Source: Nitrososphaerota archaeon (lineage in GTDB: Archaea; Thermoproteota; Nitrososphaeria_A; Caldarchaeales; Wolframiiraptoraceae). Taken from it: a DNA stretch of 43,434 bases. The notes beneath the pieces are model-generated. The model searched no databases. It was not told the DNA's origin and saw nothing but the letters and a program-made list of their open reading frames with translations. Shown here in pieces: positions 19,542 through 28,169 of this stretch (position 1 is the stretch's first letter; every line of letters begins with the position of its first letter). The translations under genes were made by a program, and so were the position numbers. The stretch spans positions 1 to 43,434 of the forward strand of contig JAGGRY010000020.1 in NCBI GenBank assembly GCA_021159365.1, given 5' to 3'.

Positions 19542-19762
19542 TTAGAGAGCTGAGACAATAGTTCAACACGATTCTAGGTATCTTGGGGGAACTCTGTTTA
19601 AAATGAAAGATTATACCGATTCAAGGCATCTTTTCAATTATTTTTTCTACTTCCTCCGTTGGGAATGCCTTAAGCGTCATCGATTGAGGCGCCGCAGATA
19701 ATTTAGGAGAATAAAATATAGTTTTGATAGCCCGGCCCGGATTCGAACCGGGGTCCCCGGGG

Positions 19763-19782
19763 TTCTCCTCATCTCCCTTGAT
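19763..19782 (-). other. tRNA-Gln canonical 37/38 intron (20 nt) with BHB motif
   Basis: CCGGG-CTCT-(GG^A)-TCA-AGGGAGA-TGA-GGAG-(AA^C)-CCCGG: outer helix, 4-bp central helix, two 3-nt bulges and an inner helix all fit. Confidence 0.88.
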
Positions 19783-19798
19783 CCAGAGCCCGGGATCC

Positions 19799-19820
19799 TT
19801 AGCCCTTTTTCTGACCAGGT
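19799..19820 (-). other. Probable second tRNA-Gln intron in the D-loop (22 nt)
   Basis: Extra ACCTGGTCAGAAAAAGGGCTAA between D-loop AGCGGCCAA and D-stem GGAT. Removing it restores a standard D-arm. A candidate central helix GGCC/GGCT flanked by AA^A and AA^G bulges exists, but the flanking helices are weak. Confidence 0.72.
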
Positions 19821-19848
19821 TTGGCCGCTAGACTACCGGGCTTCAATC

Positions 19849-20688
19849 ATGAGTCATCTTAAGGTAGCTTTATCCTTTTCGCAATCCATTTTAGTGGGGA
19901 TAAGAACTCGGATACTTGTGCTTAAGCATCTCTTAATTCTTCTCACAACCCTTACGGCAGGCTTCCTAGGCTCGATGCTGGGAGTTGGCGGGGGGTTCCT
20001 GATGATCCCGATCTTCGTCCTCCTCCTAAAGATCCCCATGCATGAAGCTGTTGCTTTAAGCTTGGTGGCAATCTCTGGGACGGCGATCTCCTCATCAACT
20101 ATCTACATCTCTAAGAAGCTTGTAGACTTTAAGACAGGAGTAATCCTTGAGTCGGTCACCATACTTGGGGCAATTATAGGTCCGAACATCGCCTTGAAGC
20201 TCAAGGCAGAGATTTTAGAATTAATCTTCGGATTAGTTCTCCTCTATGTAACTTATAGAATGTGGGTTAAGCAGGAAAATAGAAAACATGATGGAATAGC
20301 TGGAAGAGTGGGGCGTCTTAAATGGACTGCATCACTTTTAGGGGCATTCTCCGCTGGATTGATAGCCGGCATGATCGGAATCGGCGGAGGAACATTAAAG
20401 GTTCCAATAATGTTTCTAATTCTAGGCGTTCCTATGAGAATCGCGGTAGCAACAAGTCAATTCATGATTTCCTTAACATCGGTAACATCTTCATCGATCT
20501 ACATTTTGAATGGGCTCGTAAAACTGGACACGGGACTCGTGGCGATAACGGGGTCAATAAGCGGAGCCCAGCTTGGAAGTAGAACAGGCTTAAGATTAAA
20601 GACCCATCAGATCAGAAGATTGTTCTCTATAATCTTAGCATTCTTCTCGATAACCATGATCCTTAAATCAATTCATCTAATACCTTAG
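19849..20688 (+). CDS. TauE/SafE-family sulfite/anion exporter-like membrane protein
   Basis: Duplicated motif GSMLGVGGGFLMIPIFVLLLKIPMHEAVALSL / GMIGIGGGTLKVPIMFLILGVPMRIAVATS. Confidence 0.92.
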   Translation: MSHLKVALSFSQSILVGIRTRILVLKHLLILLTTLTAGFLGSMLGVGGGFLMIPIFVLLLKIPMHEAVALSLVAISGTAISSSTIYISKKLVDFKTGVILESVTILGAIIGPNIALKLKAEILELIFGLVLLYVTYRMWVKQENRKHDGIAGRVGRLKWTASLLGAFSAGLIAGMIGIGGGTLKVPIMFLILGVPMRIAVATSQFMISLTSVTSSSIYILNGLVKLDTGLVAITGSISGAQLGSRTGLRLKTHQIRRLFSIILAFFSITMILKSIHLIP

Positions 20689-20919
20689 ACATGATCTCAA
20701 GCTGATACTCCCTGATTTCTTCCGAACAATCTCTGGAATTCTCTAGGTAATTCTCTAAAAGTATTCAGAACAGATTCTTCGCCACATCACAGATTGAAAT
20801 GAATGACATGAACTTCAACAAATAATCTCTCAGTTCATCATCATATATTCTTAGAGCATTATTTCGCATTCAATTAAAGCTAACCATTAAAACCATTTGT
20901 TCAGCGACCTTAACCCGCA

Positions 20920-22137
20920 TTGGGGAGATATAGATACATTCTGAGCTACGGGATAAGGGATTCATGGAAGTACGCTAGAGATGGTTGGGGAATAGCGCTG
21001 CATAGGATCTGTTCTAGGACTGGAAGTTTTCCTCCTTCTCTCGCCCACTATTTCGTCATGAAGTATTCTAGGATTGGAGACGTGGTTTTAGACCCATTCA
21101 GCGGTAAAGGAACAGCACCTCTTGAAGCGTGCCTTAATGGGAGGATCGGCGTTGGAAACGACTTGTCTCCAGAGGCATATGTCCTCACGAGGGCTAAGGT
21201 TAGACCTGTCCCAAAGAGAAGGGTTATAGAATGGATAGATTACGCTGAGAGAAGACTTGACCCGTCGAGTTACGATGTCTCGGAGGTCGATGATGACGTC
21301 AGGGCGTTTTACAGCAACTATACTTTAAGGCAGATTCTTGCTGTTAGAGACCTAATAGATGAGACTGATGATGAAGATTTAGCGAATTTCATCAAGGCGA
21401 TGATGCTCGGAATACTCCACGGCCCAACTAAGATCCATCTAAGCGTTAGATGTTCTCACTCGTTCTCGATGGCGCCCGGATACATTAAGAGATATGTTAA
21501 GGAGAATGGTGTTAAGAAGCCGAAGAGAGATGTCTTGAAATGTTTGAGGATCAAGGCTGAGAGGGTGTTTAAAGATGGAATTCCATCCGTCAAAGGATTC
21601 GCATATATGAATGATGCGAGGAGTCTGCCGATAGAGGATGAGAGCGTAGATCTCGTGGTAACCTCTCCGCCATATTTCAATATGCAGACCTATGCCTGGG
21701 ATAATTGGCTCAGGCTCTGGTTTCTAGGATATACTTATGAGGAAGTTAGGAGGATGCTCTTCCAAACGGAGTCGATTAAGAAGTTTGAGGGATTCATGAC
21801 AGACGCTTTGAAGGAAATATTCAGAGTTTTGAAGTGGAATAGGGCGGCGATAATAGTCTTGGGGAGAGTGAAGTTGAAGGGAAAGGTCGTTGACATGGCG
21901 GAATTAGTCGCTCCAATAGCTGAGGAGATCGGGTTCCAAGTTAAATCTATAATCTCAGACTCCATTCCAAAAGCGAACAAGTATCTCTGGTATCTCAAGG
22001 AGGGGGATGGAGTCAGTAAAGAGGTGATCCTAGAATTGGCGAAGGGAGAATTTCAGCCAAACAATATCCAAGTTGATTGGAGTTCAGCGGAGCCTCTAAC
22101 GATCATCAAGGATTATGAGGAGGTGATCAAAGCATGA
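20920..22137 (+). CDS. DNA methyltransferase (N4/N6, motif order I then IV)
   Basis: DPFSGKGTAPLEACLNGRIGVGNDLSPEAY (motif I region) and VVTSPPYFNMQTYAWDNWLRLWFLGY (motif IV). Confidence 0.9.
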   Translation: MGRYRYILSYGIRDSWKYARDGWGIALHRICSRTGSFPPSLAHYFVMKYSRIGDVVLDPFSGKGTAPLEACLNGRIGVGNDLSPEAYVLTRAKVRPVPKRRVIEWIDYAERRLDPSSYDVSEVDDDVRAFYSNYTLRQILAVRDLIDETDDEDLANFIKAMMLGILHGPTKIHLSVRCSHSFSMAPGYIKRYVKENGVKKPKRDVLKCLRIKAERVFKDGIPSVKGFAYMNDARSLPIEDESVDLVVTSPPYFNMQTYAWDNWLRLWFLGYTYEEVRRMLFQTESIKKFEGFMTDALKEIFRVLKWNRAAIIVLGRVKLKGKVVDMAELVAPIAEEIGFQVKSIISDSIPKANKYLWYLKEGDGVSKEVILELAKGEFQPNNIQVDWSSAEPLTIIKDYEEVIKA

Positions 22138-23246
22138 TCCTGGAGAGTCATGGAGACGCCTGTAGACTTGGCTATTTGAGGTTGATCGCATGCCTCCTAG
22201 AGGATGGCTCTCAGAAGAGCTTCGACTTTCTCGCAAGCATACTCTATGATATGCTGAGAAACCTCGAATTCTATGAACCTCTCACGCAGAAGCCTACGGG
22301 GCTTATAACGAGATACGTCAACGCTAGAAATTATGTTACCTTAGCCGCCGAGATGGGTTTCATCGATAGAGCTTCACAGACCATCGGGGAATTCGGTAAG
22401 ATCTATCTCTGCCTCGACTCAGCGGATAAGTTCAGGGAGTTTGTTGAAGGTAGAAGTATCCCAAGCCTTAACGATCTCATCGCCCTAAATGATGCTGAAA
22501 AATTCTTCTTCCTATGGATTCTATTAAATAGGGATTACCCGATGATACAACATGTCCTGAGATGGGTTATTGATAGAAAGAGCTTTACGAGACAAGAGGC
22601 CATGAACCAAATCATGGAGGAATTTTATCCAAATTCCCTGAGAAAGGTTCTATCAACCCTCGACGGCAGGAGAAAGGAGCAGATAATAAGGGAAATCGAG
22701 GAGGCCGAAGGATTTAGGAAGAGAAGGCTTCAGATGGATGATAAGGTAAGCTGGATTAAGAGCAGTCAATATGCAAAATATCGTCATATAGCTCCTCCGA
22801 GGCTTGAATGGCTTGTCGACTGCGGAATCTTAAAGAGAGTTGGAAGAGGAAAATATGAAATTAGAGAGAGCTACTTAAAGCTCAGAACCGAGGTGCTAAA
22901 ATTAACATCTCTAAAGCCCGCGAAGCTCGACAACTATTTCTTCGGCGAATTCGTGAAGCTATTTTCGAAAGATTTCTCCGCTGCAAATAGGTATGAGATC
23001 TTAAAGACGATGATCGAGGTCTACGAGAGACTGAGGACGCTATTCGGGGATGAGGTGAATTTATCGACCTTGGAGTGCTCAACTATCATGGTCTTGATGG
23101 AGAGAGGCAAGTTCGCAGATCTAAAGACGATCCACAGCTCCTTCAATAGCTTGGCCTTGAAGTTTCCAGACAAGATCTATGTGATTCCTGGAAGAGAGAA
23201 AAATATGAATATAGCATACATAAATGTTGAGGAGATAGAAGTCTAG
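22134..23246 (+). CDS. Unknown protein coupled to DNA methyltransferase, winged-helix-like segments
   Basis: ATGA stop/start overlap with the upstream methyltransferase. Winged-helix-like stretches NYVTLAAEMGFIDRASQTIGEFGKIYL and PRLEWLVDCGILKRVGRGKYEIRESYLKL. Confidence 0.7.
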   Translation: MILESHGDACRLGYLRLIACLLEDGSQKSFDFLASILYDMLRNLEFYEPLTQKPTGLITRYVNARNYVTLAAEMGFIDRASQTIGEFGKIYLCLDSADKFREFVEGRSIPSLNDLIALNDAEKFFFLWILLNRDYPMIQHVLRWVIDRKSFTRQEAMNQIMEEFYPNSLRKVLSTLDGRRKEQIIREIEEAEGFRKRRLQMDDKVSWIKSSQYAKYRHIAPPRLEWLVDCGILKRVGRGKYEIRESYLKLRTEVLKLTSLKPAKLDNYFFGEFVKLFSKDFSAANRYEILKTMIEVYERLRTLFGDEVNLSTLECSTIMVLMERGKFADLKTIHSSFNSLALKFPDKIYVIPGREKNMNIAYINVEEIEV

Positions 23247-23290
23247 CCAAGAGCTATCCTTATATCTCCGCATCCCTACAAGCATTTGCT

Positions 23291-23686
23291 ATGAGTAAGC
23301 CTGCTGAATTGGGGTCTCTAAAGGTCGGCCACAACATCGTGATAGATGGAGAGCCGTGTAGAATAGTTGAACTCGAGAAGAGTAAGCCTGGGAAGCATGG
23401 AGCGGCGAAGGTCAGGCTCGTGGCCATAGGGATCTTCGACGGAGTCAAGCGGACGATGGTTGGACCAGCTGACTCAAGGGTTGAGGTTCCGATAATCGAG
23501 AAGAGAAGCGGGCAGGTGGTCTCGATAGGAGATATGGTGAGCGTAATGGATAATGAGACCTATGAAATACTTGAAGTTCCCATGCCGAAGGATGAGAAGC
23601 TCATTGAGAGACTTGAGCCTGGAGCCACGGTTGAATATTGGAAGATAATGGGGAGAAGTATGATAGTCCACGTAAAGGGAGAGTAG
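23291..23686 (+). CDS. eif5a: Translation initiation factor 5A (aIF5A)
   Basis: AELGSLKVGHNIVIDGEPCRIVELEKSKPGKHGAAKVRLVAIGIFDG. Confidence 0.97.
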   Translation: MSKPAELGSLKVGHNIVIDGEPCRIVELEKSKPGKHGAAKVRLVAIGIFDGVKRTMVGPADSRVEVPIIEKRSGQVVSIGDMVSVMDNETYEILEVPMPKDEKLIERLEPGATVEYWKIMGRSMIVHVKGE

Positions 23687-24643
23687 CTACATCTCCAAGA
23701 TCAGCTCGGCGAGCTCTGGAAACAGTTTGAGAAGCTGCCTCATACTTGGATGGTGCCGCGCTCCAAGCCCCATACACTTATAGGCTCCTAAAGCGTTCCC
23801 TATTTTTGCAGCATCACCTATTCTAAGTCCTCTTAATAATCCGTAGATGAATCCTGCGTTGAATGCGTCTCCAGCTCCAGTCGAATCCAAAACCCTAACC
23901 CTATATGTCGGTATAACTTGAATCTCATCATCTTCCACCACCATGCACCCTTTTTCACCGAGTTTAATCAATAATGCTCTGGATTCAAGGAGATCCTTCA
24001 AGGACTTAACCTCATCTTCACCCAGTTTCTCAGCATCAAGAAGTGAGCGAGCTTCAAACTCATTCATTAACGGATAATCTACGAGACCCTTAATCTTGAA
24101 CGTCTTTCTCGGATCCTTTAACGCGATTCCTTCGAGATCCATGCTCGTTGAAATGTTCCATTTCTTCGCGAAGCTCAGCAATTTGATACATGAAGCACCT
24201 CCATCATCGTTCAGCATCATATAACCTGATATGTGGAGATGTCTAACATTCCTCAATAGTTCAAGTTCATCTCCTCTAAGCCTGTAGGCTGCATTAGCGC
24301 CCCTAGCACATATCAGAGTTCTCTCACCCCTAGGATCTATCAAAACTATGCTTATTCCGGTAAATTCTTTAGCTATTCTCCTCACATACTTAACGTTAAC
24401 CCCACTTCTCCTAAGCTCTCTTAGAGCCAAGTCTCCAAATCGATCTTCTCCAACCGCTCCCAGTAAAGAGACCGGAACCCCTAGTCTCGCGAGAGCTGAG
24501 GAGAGGTTTCCCCCAACACCGCCATATGAGATCATCATTCTTCTAAGAGCTATCGAATCCCCCGGCTTCAGGTCTCTATCCATCTTAAAGACTAAGTCTA
24601 TGTTTATATCCCCTAGGATTAGGGCTTGGATGTCCTCTATCAC
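23687..24643 (-). CDS. PfkB-family carbohydrate/nucleoside kinase
   Basis: GGVGGNLSSALARLGVPVSLLGAVGEDRFG, DSTGAGDAFNAGFIYGLL. Confidence 0.94.
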   Translation of the reverse strand: MIEDIQALILGDINIDLVFKMDRDLKPGDSIALRRMMISYGGVGGNLSSALARLGVPVSLLGAVGEDRFGDLALRELRRSGVNVKYVRRIAKEFTGISIVLIDPRGERTLICARGANAAYRLRGDELELLRNVRHLHISGYMMLNDDGGASCIKLLSFAKKWNISTSMDLEGIALKDPRKTFKIKGLVDYPLMNEFEARSLLDAEKLGEDEVKSLKDLLESRALLIKLGEKGCMVVEDDEIQVIPTYRVRVLDSTGAGDAFNAGFIYGLLRGLRIGDAAKIGNALGAYKCMGLGARHHPSMRQLLKLFPELAELILEM

Positions 24644-25455
24644 GTGCCTCCCGTCCTAATCTTTTTCACCACTTCCATGAGCTTCCTAACTCTCTCAGGA
24701 TCGACTGGGTTCTGAGTTATGCCCTTAACCTTAAAGTAGGTTCCGACGATCGCTCCATCAGCATATCTTAATAATTTCTCGGCATTCCCGGCGGTTAATC
24801 CGCTTCCAATTATGACAGGCGTTTCTCCAACCACTCTCTTAACCCTTTTAACTAAATCGACATCGGGCTCAGATCCAGTCATTCTACCGGTTACGATCAA
24901 TGCGTCGGCGAGATAGAAATCCGTCCAAATCGCGTGAGTCTCGGGATCTATTCCAGACAACATAACGGCGTGCTTCTTATAGACGTCTGCGAAGAACCTT
25001 ATATCCTCGGCGTAGAGAGCTTTTCTCAATCTCATTAGATCCGCCGCATTTCCATTATCGATCTCTCCCGTATCCCAGATTATCGCCCCGGTATAGAGAC
25101 ATACTCGAATGAACTTTGCTCCAGCGGCCTTAGCTATTCCGAGAGCGATTCTCCCACCATTATGGATTGATGTTATTCCAACTGGGATGTTAAATGATTT
25201 GGCTATCTCTCGCGCTGCGACAGCGTGTGCTGCGACTTCTTCGGGTGGAATCCTCCTACTCGCATAATATGGTAAATCCCACATATTCTCAACTATCAAC
25301 CCATCAACCCCATTCTCGACGAGAATCCTCGCATCCCTCAAAGCGTATTCGATGACTTCATCCATGCTCCATCCTTCATAGGCTGGCGCTCCTGGAAGAG
25401 GCATTAAGTGAACCATTCCTATAATCGGCTTATTGACCCCGAATAGCTCTGACAA
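24640..25455 (-). CDS. BtpA/SgcQ-family TIM-barrel protein
   Basis: KPIIGMVHLMPLPGAPAYEGWSMDEVIEYALRDARILVENGVDGLIVENMWDLPY...GITSIHNGGRIALGIAKAAGAKFIRVC. Confidence 0.92.
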   Translation of the reverse strand: MSELFGVNKPIIGMVHLMPLPGAPAYEGWSMDEVIEYALRDARILVENGVDGLIVENMWDLPYYASRRIPPEEVAAHAVAAREIAKSFNIPVGITSIHNGGRIALGIAKAAGAKFIRVCLYTGAIIWDTGEIDNGNAADLMRLRKALYAEDIRFFADVYKKHAVMLSGIDPETHAIWTDFYLADALIVTGRMTGSEPDVDLVKRVKRVVGETPVIIGSGLTAGNAEKLLRYADGAIVGTYFKVKGITQNPVDPERVRKLMEVVKKIRTGGT

Positions 25456-25560
25456 ATCTTTTAGACGTTTTGAGTAGAATCTTCGAGCCCATTCTGGAAT
25501 TAGATCATCAATATTTGGACGCGTATTTCATCACCTCGACCATAATCCACGTAAATTCCA

Positions 25561-26247
25561 TTAATAATTTTTCTTTTCAGCAAGCTTGGCTCCCTTAATC
25601 TTGAGAAATCCTCTATCTCCTCTCCAATCGACTTCCACCTCAATAATCTCGATTCGTCGCTTGAAGATCGGAGCATCGAGGACAAAGGTCTCAAACTCTC
25701 CCCCCTCTCCAGCCGGATTAATTCCAAATCTATCTGAAGCCTGTTTAATTTCTTCAACTAAAGATGGAGTTAGACGAGCCCCTAGAAGCTCTTTTCCTAG
25801 ACCTGCGGCAGCAACACCAGTTATGATTATCTCAAATCCTTCACTGATCATCCTTTGGAGAATGGTTAATGGATTCATGCCCCAAAGCGGCGCAAATAGG
25901 TTGAGATCATATTTCTCACAGATCTCCTTGAAAGCTTTTAGCTGAAATCTACTCGCGATCGCCCCAGATACAACTCCGTCGACCATTCCCGAAACTTTCT
26001 CGATCAGTCTTGCGAGAGCCGAGCTCTCCTCGGCCCTGCCGATCCCGCATCTCTCCACGAGCTGATGTTTCATCATGGCCTCGGCTTGAAGCTTTGTAAG
26101 CTCGATATTCGGATAATGGAAATAGAGGGATTCATCGCTCTCAGGAAAGATCGTCAAGAGATATTCAACATTATGTCCACGTCTCTCCATCAAGTAGATG
26201 GCATAGGTCGAGTCCTTTCCACCACTGAAGAGAGCGGCGAGCCTCAA
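25561..26247 (-). CDS. Diphthine--ammonia ligase-like (Dph6-type) N-type ATP pyrophosphatase
   Basis: LAALFSGGKDSTYAIYLMERRGHNVEYLLTIFPE...GEGGEFETFVLDAPIFKRRI. Confidence 0.93.
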   Translation of the reverse strand: MRLAALFSGGKDSTYAIYLMERRGHNVEYLLTIFPESDESLYFHYPNIELTKLQAEAMMKHQLVERCGIGRAEESSALARLIEKVSGMVDGVVSGAIASRFQLKAFKEICEKYDLNLFAPLWGMNPLTILQRMISEGFEIIITGVAAAGLGKELLGARLTPSLVEEIKQASDRFGINPAGEGGEFETFVLDAPIFKRRIEIIEVEVDWRGDRGFLKIKGAKLAEKKNY

Positions 26248-26297
26248 TCCAAATAAATAGTGTGAAAGCCTCTTAAAATAGGAGAATTATCACCTTC

Positions 26298-27146
26298 ATG
26301 GATTCCCGATGCAGAAGGAGCCGCGGGATAATGGGTGAGGCTTTCGCGATCATTTACTCAGAAAAGAAGCCCAAGGCGGTTAAGGCGGCTAAGAGAGCCC
26401 TGGAGATCCTTGAAAAGAATGGGTTGAGAGGGGTGATGATGAATGCTAGAGAGGCTGTGGAGAAGAAAATTCCATCAGATACGGATATAGTGATAGCGCT
26501 AGGAGGCGATGGAACGATTCTAAAGGCGGTTAACGCGATCTCAGACGACGCCGCAATCCTCGGAGTAAACTTTGGCCGTGGAGGATACTTGATGGAAATT
26601 GAATCAGACATGCTTGAGGAATCGCTTGAGAAAGTAATCGGAGGCGAATACGGTGTCGAGGAGGCGATGATGCTCTACATCAAGTTAAATAACGGGGTTA
26701 TTGGAGAAGCTCTAAATGAAGCATATATCTCCTCAAATCAGCCTGGAAACATCCTCAACTTCAAGGTAATCCAAGATGAGGTTAAGCTCCTCGAATTTCC
26801 TGGAGACGCGTTGATCACGTCGACCCCGATAGGCTCGACAGCGCATGCATATTCAGCCGGAGGCCCGATACTCGATGATCGGTTAAACGCCATAGTCTTG
26901 GCGCCCGTATGTCCTTTAACTGATGTTAGGGCGATCATCGTCTCGATTTCTAGACCTATTAAAGTTGAGGTCTTAGGCGGAGGAGAGATGCAGGTATTAA
27001 TAGATGGATGGATTAGACGCTCGGTTAAATCGGAGAAGGCTGTTTTAGAGGTCGGGAGATCTGAGAGGACTGTTAAGTTCATTAAGTTGACTACGGAGAG
27101 AGGGTTTGAGAGGAGGATCAAGAAGAGATTTGGATACGAAGATTAA
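26298..27146 (+). CDS. nadK: NAD kinase
   Basis: IVIALGGDGTILKAVN, GVNFGRGGYLMEIE, ITSTPIGSTAHAYSAGGPI. The start may be the later MGEAFAIIYSEKK. Confidence 0.95.
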   Translation: MDSRCRRSRGIMGEAFAIIYSEKKPKAVKAAKRALEILEKNGLRGVMMNAREAVEKKIPSDTDIVIALGGDGTILKAVNAISDDAAILGVNFGRGGYLMEIESDMLEESLEKVIGGEYGVEEAMMLYIKLNNGVIGEALNEAYISSNQPGNILNFKVIQDEVKLLEFPGDALITSTPIGSTAHAYSAGGPILDDRLNAIVLAPVCPLTDVRAIIVSISRPIKVEVLGGGEMQVLIDGWIRRSVKSEKAVLEVGRSERTVKFIKLTTERGFERRIKKRFGYED

Positions 27147-27645
27147 GGTCTTAGATTCAACGGCGCTATTCATAGGATTCACCGAGGGAGGTAAAACCGA
27201 ATTAGTAACATGTAGAGAGGTCCTAGAAGAGGTGAAGTATGGTGGAGGCCAGCTTAGAGCCGCAGCTATTCGAGGAGGAGGCCTCGTGAAGATACTTGAA
27301 CCAAGTCACGACTATGTTGAGAGAGTTAGGGAATCGGCGTTAAAGGCTGGGGAGCATGATCTCTCTGAAACTGATATTAAGTTATTGGCCTTGGCTTTAC
27401 AGTTATTGGATGAGGGAGCCGATGTCTCGATAGTTACGTCAGATTACTCGATTCAGAACTTGGCCGAGATCATGGGATTAAAGGTTGAGCCCATCTTGCA
27501 CAAGGGTATAAAGAGGGTGATCAAGTGGACGACCTACTGCGAGATATGTGGATGGAGAGGCGAAGCTCAACCTGGAACACCATGTCCGAGATGCGGTGCG
27601 AGGCTTAAGAGGAAGCCAAGTAAAGAGGTGTCAGAGAAGAGTTGA
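27106..27645 (+). CDS. nob1: Nob1-like rRNA maturation endonuclease (PIN domain plus zinc ribbon)
   Basis: KVLDSTALFIGF PIN start, SETDIKLLALALQL, ATSDYS-like VTSDYSIQNLAE, zinc ribbon CEICGWRGEAQPGTPCPRCG. Confidence 0.9.
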   Translation: MRGGSRRDLDTKIKVLDSTALFIGFTEGGKTELVTCREVLEEVKYGGGQLRAAAIRGGGLVKILEPSHDYVERVRESALKAGEHDLSETDIKLLALALQLLDEGADVSIVTSDYSIQNLAEIMGLKVEPILHKGIKRVIKWTTYCEICGWRGEAQPGTPCPRCGARLKRKPSKEVSEKS

Positions 27646-28169
27646 GAATAAGAATTCTCTCCGAACTACATGATTCAGGAGCTCTCGAAAAGGTTGCCGA
27701 GGCGTTAAGAGAGATTTATGGAGAAGAGGTGAAGGTGGAGTTCGTAGATAAATTATTCGATGAAAAGTTCCTGAACTCTTCAAGAGGGCAGCATAATGCA
27801 TGGCTAATAGTTCAAAATTATAAGCATGTTAGAGCCGATGACGAATACTTGCTTCTGATCACTCTTGAAGATCTATACGCCGCCGGCCTAAACTATATCT
27901 TTGGATTGGCATGGCAAGGAGTTGCAATAGTCTCAACCCATAGACTTACCCAAGAATTCTACGGATTAAAGCCTGATCGAGAATTGTTCATCGAGAGACT
28001 TGTTAAGGAAGCTGTTCATGAGATCGGACACCTACATGGATTAACTCATTGTCCGGATAAGAGATGTGTCATGGCCTTCAGCAACTGGATAGGCGATACA
28101 GATTATAAGTCATATAGACTTTGCAGTAGATGTGAGAGGAAGCTTAAATTATTGAAATCTAAGACTTGA
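27642..28169 (+). CDS. amzA: Archaemetzincin family zinc metalloprotease
   Basis: EAVHEIGHLHGLTHCPDKRCVMAFSN (HExxHxxGxxHC) followed by CSRCERKL. Confidence 0.94.
   Translation: MRIRILSELHDSGALEKVAEALREIYGEEVKVEFVDKLFDEKFLNSSRGQHNAWLIVQNYKHVRADDEYLLLITLEDLYAAGLNYIFGLAWQGVAIVSTHRLTQEFYGLKPDRELFIERLVKEAVHEIGHLHGLTHCPDKRCVMAFSNWIGDTDYKSYRLCSRCERKLKLLKSKT

Larger units (their letters stand above)
19728..19842 (-). tRNA. tRNA-Gln (anticodon CTG), interrupted by two introns
   Basis: Minus strand AGCCCGG-TA-GTCT-AGCGGCCAA-[intron]-GGAT-C-CCGGG-CTCTGG-[intron]-C-CCCGG-GGAC-CCCGG-TTCGAAT-CCGGG-CCGGGCT-A. All four arms close. Anticodon CTG at + strand 19786-19784. Confidence 0.92.

Noticed and set aside
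20760-20830. Possible minus-strand box C/D sRNA (ATGATGA...CTGA and GTGATGT...CTGA)
   Set aside because: Spacing between boxes is wrong for a single sRNA, there is no terminal stem, and the same stretch reads as a protein-like frame.
20663-20869. Selenocysteine or other recoding explanation for the in-frame TGA
   Set aside because: No selenoprotein family recognised and no SECIS-like element evident by eye; nonsense mutation, assembly error or chance is simpler.
25500-25757. 85-aa minus-strand ORF overlapping the Dph6-like gene
   Set aside because: Out-of-frame overlap with a clear ATP-pyrophosphatase family gene; no independent support.
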